Source: Candidatus Bacteroides intestinavium
GTDB taxonomy: Bacteria; Bacteroidota; Bacteroidia; Bacteroidales; Bacteroidaceae
Length of the DNA stretch: 53,380 bases
Assembly: GCA_019118325.1 (NCBI GenBank)
Contig: DWZE01000062.1
Location: forward strand, 1-53,380
Direction of reading: 5' to 3'
The notes under the pieces were generated by a model. That model was not told the DNA's origin and did not search any database. It saw only the letters and a program-made list of their open reading frames with translations. Below are positions 49,215 to 53,380 of this stretch, in pieces (the first letter of the stretch is position 1; every line of letters starts with the position of its first letter). The position numbers and the translations under genes were made by a program.

Positions 49215-49471
49215 AAGAAAGTATGTGGTATCCGGCGGATTCGAATCGATTTTTTAGGCATTTTAGGAGATATGGCGCAGGAATCCCGTCGACGGATGAG
49301 AGGTTTCCTTTGTGTGTTTATTATATAATAAGGTAGAAAGGTGGGTGTCCGATGGGGAACCGATTTGAGGCCGGAGGGGGATTGGGAAGATATTTTGGGG
49401 CGTAATTGCCTGAATAAAGGCATATAATCCCGCATAATGGCAGAAGGAAATGAAAAATAATGGGGAAAACT

Positions 49472-49502
49472 TTTGGAGATATCAAAATAAGCCGTACCTT
49501 TG
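49472..49502 (+). promoter_or_regulatory. Promoter of the tRNA-Val cluster
   Basis: TTTG (49472-49475), 19 bases, then TACCTTTG (49495-49502), 26 bp before the first tRNA. Confidence 0.85.
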
Positions 49503-49528
49503 CATCGCTTTTGAAACGGAAACGCTTC

Positions 49529-49606
49529 GGACGTTTAGCTCAGCTGGTTCAGAGCGTCTGCCTTACAAGCAGAGGGTCGGCGGTTCGAATCCGTCAACGT
49601 CCACCA
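49529..49606 (+). tRNA. tRNA-Val (anticodon TAC), copy 1
   Basis: Acceptor GGACGTT/AACGTCC with discriminator A and CCA encoded. Anticodon stem TCTGC/GCAGA, loop CTTACAA (anticodon TAC). T-arm CGGCGGTTCGAATCCGTC. Confidence 0.94.
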
Positions 49607-49642
49607 AAAAGATTATTTCTGTTTCCGTTTTCAAAAAGGCCC

Positions 49643-49720
49643 GGACGTTTAGCTCAGCTGGTTCAGAGCGTCTGCCTTACAAGCAGAGGGTCGGCGGTTC
49701 GAATCCGTCAACGTCCACCA
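49643..49720 (+). tRNA. tRNA-Val (anticodon TAC), copy 2
   Basis: Identical to copy 1 over the full cloverleaf, CCA encoded. The spacer before it starts AAAAAGATT, as does the spacer that follows it. Confidence 0.94.
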
Positions 49721-49761
49721 AAAAGATTCCTTTTCAGGAATCCGTTTTCCGAAAAGACCTC

Positions 49762-49836
49762 GGACGTTTAGCTCAGCTGGTTCAGAGCGTCTGCCTTACA
49801 AGCAGAGGGTCGGCGGTTCGAATCCGTCAACGTCCA
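49762..49836 (+). tRNA. tRNA-Val (anticodon TAC), copy 3
   Basis: Identical cloverleaf to copies 1 and 2 over 75 nt, but the 3' end reads ACAAT, so CCA must be added after transcription. Confidence 0.94.
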
Positions 49837-49868
49837 CAATTGTTATATCCAAAGAATGCCATAATAGG

Positions 49869-49902
49869 TAGCCCTGCAAGTGATTGTCGGGCTATTTTTT
49901 TT
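49869..49902 (+). terminator. Terminator of the tRNA-Val cluster
   Basis: TAGCCC (49869-49874) pairs with GGGCTA (49889-49894), followed by eight T. It lies just before the convergent radA stop. Confidence 0.8.
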
Positions 49903-49906
49903 GTCC

Positions 49907-51280
49907 TTATCCGAAGAGGCTGCGAAAGGCTTCTTCCACCTTGCGGACAGGAATCAGTTCAATCTTCGTCTTCTCCGTATTCAGTCCCTGTAGGTTTTGG
50001 CGGGGCAGGATGAAACGCTTGAAACCTAATTTTTCGGCCTCACCGATGCGTTGTTCGATGCGGTTCACTGGGCGGATTTCGCCGGACAGGCCCACTTCGC
50101 CCGCCATGCACACTTCCGGTTCGATGGCTACGTCCATATTGCTGCTCAAGACGGCACTGATGACGGAGAGGTCGATGGCCGGGTCATTCACTTTCAGTCC
50201 TCCGGCAATGTTCAGGAATACGTCTTTTTGTGCCAATTTGAAGCCGACCCGCTTCTCCAGTACAGCCAGCAGCATGTTCATGCGTCGGGTATCAAAGCCC
50301 GTGGCCGAACGTTGCGGGTTGCCATACACCGCGCTGCTCACCAAGGCTTGCGTCTCAATGAGAAAAGGCCGTATGCCCTCGATGGCCGAGGCAATGGCCA
50401 CGCCGCTCATGCCTTCGTGGTCCTGGCTGAGCAACAACTCCGAGGGATTGCTGACTTGTCGCAAGCCTTCCTGCCTCATCTCATAGATGCCCAGTTCGGC
50501 CGTACTGCCGAAGCGGTTCTTGATGCTGCGCAGGATGCGGTACATGTAGTGCTGGTCTCCTTCGAATTGCAGCACCGTGTCCACGATGTGTTCCAGAACT
50601 TTCGGTCCGGCGATGCTTCCTTCCTTATTAATGTGTCCGATGAGGATGACGGGCGTGTGGCTTTCTTTGGCGAAGCGCAGGATGGCGGCGGCGCACTCTC
50701 TCACCTGTGTGATGCTGCCGGGCGATGATTCCAGCGTTTCGGTGGAGATGGTCTGGATGGAGTCGATTACCACCAGGTCCGGGTGCGTATTCTTGATGTG
50801 TACAAAGATTTGTTCCAGTGACGTTTCGCAGGCGATGAGGCAATCGCTCGAAGTGTGGGTCAGGCGGTCGGCGCGCAACTTCAGTTGGCGGGCGCTTTCC
50901 TCGCCCGATACGTAGAGAATGCGCTGTTCGGGCATGCGTAGCACGGTCTGCAAGATGAGGGTGGATTTGCCGATGCCCGGTTCGCCGCCAATCAATACCA
51001 GTGAACCCCGTACTAGGCCGCCACCTAAGACTCGGTTCAGTTCATCGTCGTGCATGTCGATGCGAGGCTCTTCGTCGGCATTGATGTCGGAGAGGGGGAG
51101 GGGCTTGTGGTTGTTTTTCCCCAAGTCGGGGAGGATTTGGGTTCGGACGTTGGTCGGTTCCTTGCGTACGATTTCTTCCACGTAAGTGTTCCATTGTCCG
51201 CACGATGGGCATTTGCCGATCCATTTGGGTGATTCTTGCCCACAGTTGCTGCACACATATACACTCTTTTCTTTTGCCAT
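49907..51280 (-). CDS. radA: DNA repair protein RadA
   Basis: This 457-residue protein is a RecA-like helicase that drives branch migration in recombination. N-terminal zinc finger with Cys10, Cys13, Cys24 and Cys27 (VCSNCGQESPKWIGKCPSCG), Walker A GGEPGIGKSTL, Walker B VVIDSIQT, the RadA-specific motif KNRFGSTAELGIYEM, and a C-terminal Lon-protease-like domain (about residues 290-450). Length is standard. It is divergent from thrA with its own -7 element. Confidence 0.95.
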   Translation of the reverse strand: MAKEKSVYVCSNCGQESPKWIGKCPSCGQWNTYVEEIVRKEPTNVRTQILPDLGKNNHKPLPLSDINADEEPRIDMHDDELNRVLGGGLVRGSLVLIGGEPGIGKSTLILQTVLRMPEQRILYVSGEESARQLKLRADRLTHTSSDCLIACETSLEQIFVHIKNTHPDLVVIDSIQTISTETLESSPGSITQVRECAAAILRFAKESHTPVILIGHINKEGSIAGPKVLEHIVDTVLQFEGDQHYMYRILRSIKNRFGSTAELGIYEMRQEGLRQVSNPSELLLSQDHEGMSGVAIASAIEGIRPFLIETQALVSSAVYGNPQRSATGFDTRRMNMLLAVLEKRVGFKLAQKDVFLNIAGGLKVNDPAIDLSVISAVLSSNMDVAIEPEVCMAGEVGLSGEIRPVNRIEQRIGEAEKLGFKRFILPRQNLQGLNTEKTKIELIPVRKVEEAFRSLFG

Positions 51281-51298
51281 TTCGCTCTATTTTTGCGT

Positions 51299-51306
51299 CA
51301 AAGTTA
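51299..51306 (-). promoter_or_regulatory. -7 element of radA
   Basis: TAACTTTG on the minus strand lies 18 bp upstream of the radA start at 51280, so the 5' leader would be very short. Confidence 0.5.
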
Positions 51307-51391
51307 CGATTAATATCGGTGTTTTTCTCGTTTTCCTGTGCTTTTATTGTAAAAAAGTCGAGGAAAGTGATAGAATGAATACATTTATTGC

Positions 51392-51399
51392 TATTTTTG
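51392..51399 (+). promoter_or_regulatory. -7 element of the thrA leader
   Basis: TATTTTTG, followed by a leader of about 220 nt before thrA. No clear -33 element is seen. Confidence 0.5.
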
Positions 51400-51433
51400 C
51401 AACATCTTATCAACTGCGATAGAAACAAGGATT

Positions 51434-51493
51434 ATGAACAAGTATTATCCGCATATTGTCACATCCATGCGCACCATGACCCTTCGGGGTTAG
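51434..51493 (+). CDS. Possible thrA leader peptide, 19 codons
   Basis: The frame MNKYYPHIVTSMRTMTLRG begins about 28 nt after the predicted start of transcription. Codons 8-16 read Ile-Val-Thr-Ser-Met-Arg-Thr-Met-Thr, rich in the end products of the pathway that ThrA feeds (threonine, methionine, isoleucine). Its last codons overlap a GACCC-TTCG-GGGTT tetraloop hairpin (51478-51491). About 35 nt later GTGT...ACAC and a run of six T (51527-51532) might act as a weak terminator. Ribosome-mediated attenuation is the natural hypothesis. The stem is weak, so it is unproven. Confidence 0.45.
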   Translation: MNKYYPHIVTSMRTMTLRG

Positions 51494-51628
51494 GGATAGT
51501 ATTTTGTGTTTCTACGTGTTACACTGTTTTTTCAGCAATATCTTTTCGTGAATGGAGGTTTCCGCATGGCTAGTCGGACGCATCCTTCTATCTTAATAAA
51601 TCAGTAACTTCATTAAATACAGCATACG

Positions 51629-53380
51629 ATGAAAGTAATGAAATTCGGCGGGACGTCGGTAGGTTCCGTAGAGAGTATCTTGAGAGTGAAACGCATTGTG
51701 GAGGCCCGGCAGGAGCCGGTCATTGTGGTGGTGTCTGCCTTGGGCGGTATCACGGATAAGCTGATACAGACCTCGCGCATGGCGGCTGCGGGCGATGCCG
51801 CATACGAGAATGAGTTCCGCGAGATTGTCAGCCGCCATGTGGAGATGGTCAAGCGGGTGTTTGCCGAGTTTGACGCGCAAATGGTTGTGCAGCGCCAGGT
51901 GGGCGAGCTGCTCAACGAACTGAAAGACATCTTCCAGGGTATCTACCTCATCAAGGACCTGTCGCAGAAGACATCGGACACCATCGTCAGCTACGGCGAA
52001 CGCTTGTCTTCTCTCATTGCCGCCCAACTGACCGGTGCGCAGTGGTTTGATTCGCGTCAGTTCATCAAGACCGAGAAGAAATATTCCAAGCACGTGCTGG
52101 ACACGGACCTGACGAACCGTTTGGTGCGCGAGACCTTTCGCGACTTGCCCGGCCTGTCGCTGGTGCCCGGCTTCATCGCCACGGACAAGACTACGGGCGA
52201 TGTGACCAATCTGGGCCGTGGCGGTTCGGACTATACGGCAGCTATCATTGCGGCGGCACTGGATGCCGATTCATTGGAGATATGGACCGATGTGGACGGC
52301 TTCATGACTGCCGACCCGCGTGTCATCTCTACGGCCTATACCATCAATGAACTGAGTTATGTGGAGGCCACGGAGTTGTGCAACTTCGGCGCCAAGGTGG
52401 TCTATCCGCCTACCATCTATCCCGTCTGCCATAAGAATATCCCTATCCTTATCAAGAATACGTTTAATCCCGAGGGCGCAGGTACCATCATCAAGCGGGA
52501 GGTCAGTGACCCGCAGAGTAAGGCTATCAAGGGCATATCATCTATCAACGACACGAGCCTCATCACTGTGCAGGGTCTGGGTATGGTAGGAGTTATCGGC
52601 GTCAACTATCGTATCTTCAAGGCGCTGGCCAAGAATGGCATCAGCGTTTTCCTCGTGTCGCAGGCTTCGTCAGAGAATTCCACGTCTATCGGTGTGCGCA
52701 ATGCCGATGCCGACCTGGCCTGTGAGGTACTGACCACGGAGTTTGCCAAGGAGATTGAGATGGGCGAGATTTCTCCCATCCAGGCCGAGAAGAACCTGGC
52801 CACCGTTGCCATTGTGGGGGAGAACATGAAGCATACACCGGGCATCGCCGGCAAATTGTTCGGCACGCTGGGACGCAACGGCATCAACGTCATTGCCTGC
52901 GCCCAGGGTGCGAGCGAGACCAACATCTCGTTCGTGGTGGACAGCAAATCTTTGCGCAAGTCGCTCAACGTCATTCATGATTCGTTCTTCCTGTCCGAAT
53001 ACCAGGTGCTCAACCTCTTCATCTGCGGCATTGGTACCGTGGGCGGCAGCCTCATCGAGCAGATTCACAGCCAGCGGCAGAAGCTGATGCAAGAGAACGG
53101 GCTCCAGCTCAACGTGGTGGGCATTGCCGATGCCTCTCATTCGCTCTTCTGTCGCGAGGGCATCGACCTGGCCAATTTCCGGGAGGAGTTGCAGCAGAAG
53201 GGGCAGCCCAGCAATACGGAGGTCCTGCGCGACGGTATCATCGCCATGAACATCTTCAACTCCGTCTTCGTGGATTGCACGGCCAGTGCCGATGTGGCCG
53301 CCATCTACAAGGAATTGCTCTTGCACAATGTCTCCGTGGTGGCCGCCAACAAGATTGCCGCCTCGTCGGCCTACGACAAC
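51629..53380 (+). CDS. thrA: Aspartokinase / homoserine dehydrogenase (ThrA), partial
   Basis: The frame is open for 584 codons and runs off the right edge of the window. It starts at ATG 51629. The aspartokinase domain (about residues 1-290) has MKFGGTSVGS at the start, SYGERLSS and NLGRGGSDYTAAI. The ACT regulatory region (about 315-455) contains GMVGVIGVNYRIFKALAKNG. The homoserine dehydrogenase NAD(P)-binding motif FICGIGTVGGSL begins near residue 465, and ADVAAIYKELL, then VVAANKIA, follows. The rest of the dehydrogenase is outside the window. It catalyses the first and third steps of threonine and methionine synthesis. Confidence 0.95.
   Translation, partial: MKVMKFGGTSVGSVESILRVKRIVEARQEPVIVVVSALGGITDKLIQTSRMAAAGDAAYENEFREIVSRHVEMVKRVFAEFDAQMVVQRQVGELLNELKDIFQGIYLIKDLSQKTSDTIVSYGERLSSLIAAQLTGAQWFDSRQFIKTEKKYSKHVLDTDLTNRLVRETFRDLPGLSLVPGFIATDKTTGDVTNLGRGGSDYTAAIIAAALDADSLEIWTDVDGFMTADPRVISTAYTINELSYVEATELCNFGAKVVYPPTIYPVCHKNIPILIKNTFNPEGAGTIIKREVSDPQSKAIKGISSINDTSLITVQGLGMVGVIGVNYRIFKALAKNGISVFLVSQASSENSTSIGVRNADADLACEVLTTEFAKEIEMGEISPIQAEKNLATVAIVGENMKHTPGIAGKLFGTLGRNGINVIACAQGASETNISFVVDSKSLRKSLNVIHDSFFLSEYQVLNLFICGIGTVGGSLIEQIHSQRQKLMQENGLQLNVVGIADASHSLFCREGIDLANFREELQQKGQPSNTEVLRDGIIAMNIFNSVFVDCTASADVAAIYKELLLHNVSVVAANKIAASSAYDN

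Noticed and set aside
49529..49836. Long direct repeats read as a mobile or CRISPR-like structure
   Set aside because: The 78-bp repeats are complete tRNA-Val genes.

Overview
The window looks like chromosomal DNA of a gut Bacteroidales bacterium, Bacteroides or a close relative. Evidence: many promoters have the Bacteroidetes pattern (TTTG or TTG, about 19-20 bases, then TAnnTTTG); there is a SusC/SusD fructan utilisation locus with a hybrid two-component sensor; MurF-Alr and aspartokinase-homoserine dehydrogenase are fused; and IS66 is present. Most of the DNA is moderately GC-rich. A clearly AT-rich block at about 39.74-42.06 kb stands out as acquired.

Layout. (1) 0.1-5.9 kb, minus strand: a TetR-repressed drug or lipid efflux operon (TetR, TolC-type outer-membrane factor, HlyD-type lipoprotein adaptor, two ABC ATPases resembling a split YbhF, one ABC-2 permease), with a visible operator palindrome at its start site. 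(2) 6.0-7.3 kb, minus: an exported C1 (bleomycin-hydrolase-like) peptidase. (3) 7.4-20.85 kb, plus: a fructan locus with SusC, SusD, a cytoplasmic-looking HU/DUF4469 protein, a GH32 fructanase, an MFS sugar permease, fructokinase, and a hybrid sensor with a sugar-binding periplasmic domain. The expected flow is capture at the outer membrane, periplasmic hydrolysis to fructose, import and phosphorylation, with periplasmic sugar sensed by the hybrid regulator. (4) 20.9-37.6 kb: housekeeping genes (AsmA-like protein, tRNA-Met, START-like protein, LptF/G permease, RibBA, AspC, tRNA-Pro, tRNA-Asp), then a close-packed run GSCFA - MurF/Alr - TatA - TatC - Dna2-like helicase-nuclease. (5) 37.7-39.7 kb: a candidate small RNA, a GNAT-VOC fusion, a tandem palindrome array and an HU-like protein. 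(6) 39.74-42.06 kb: an AT-rich restriction-modification island with a dead dam fragment, a HARE-HTH/PD-(D/E)XK protein and a DpnA-like methylase carrying an N-terminal DpnD/PcfM domain. (7) 42.1-44.84 kb: a complete IS66 element that landed in the loop of a hairpin. (8) 44.85-53.38 kb: carB with a leader that holds a terminator, a GH16 glucanase, three identical tRNA-Val genes, radA, and thrA, which runs off the right edge.

Most worth a second look: three unrelated-sequence but similarly built arrays of 21-23 bp palindromic units in untranslated regions (1241-1292, 13515-13601, 38898-38978); two promoter-to-terminator mini-transcription units whose terminator hairpins share the same 8-base loop (37.73-37.80 and 44.91-44.99 kb); the decayed and rearranged GATC-type restriction-modification island flanked by a 10-bp direct repeat; and the DNA-binding-type HU/DUF4469 protein that takes the usual place of the surface glycan-binding protein in the fructan locus. 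All functional calls come from reading the sequence by eye; no database search was run.
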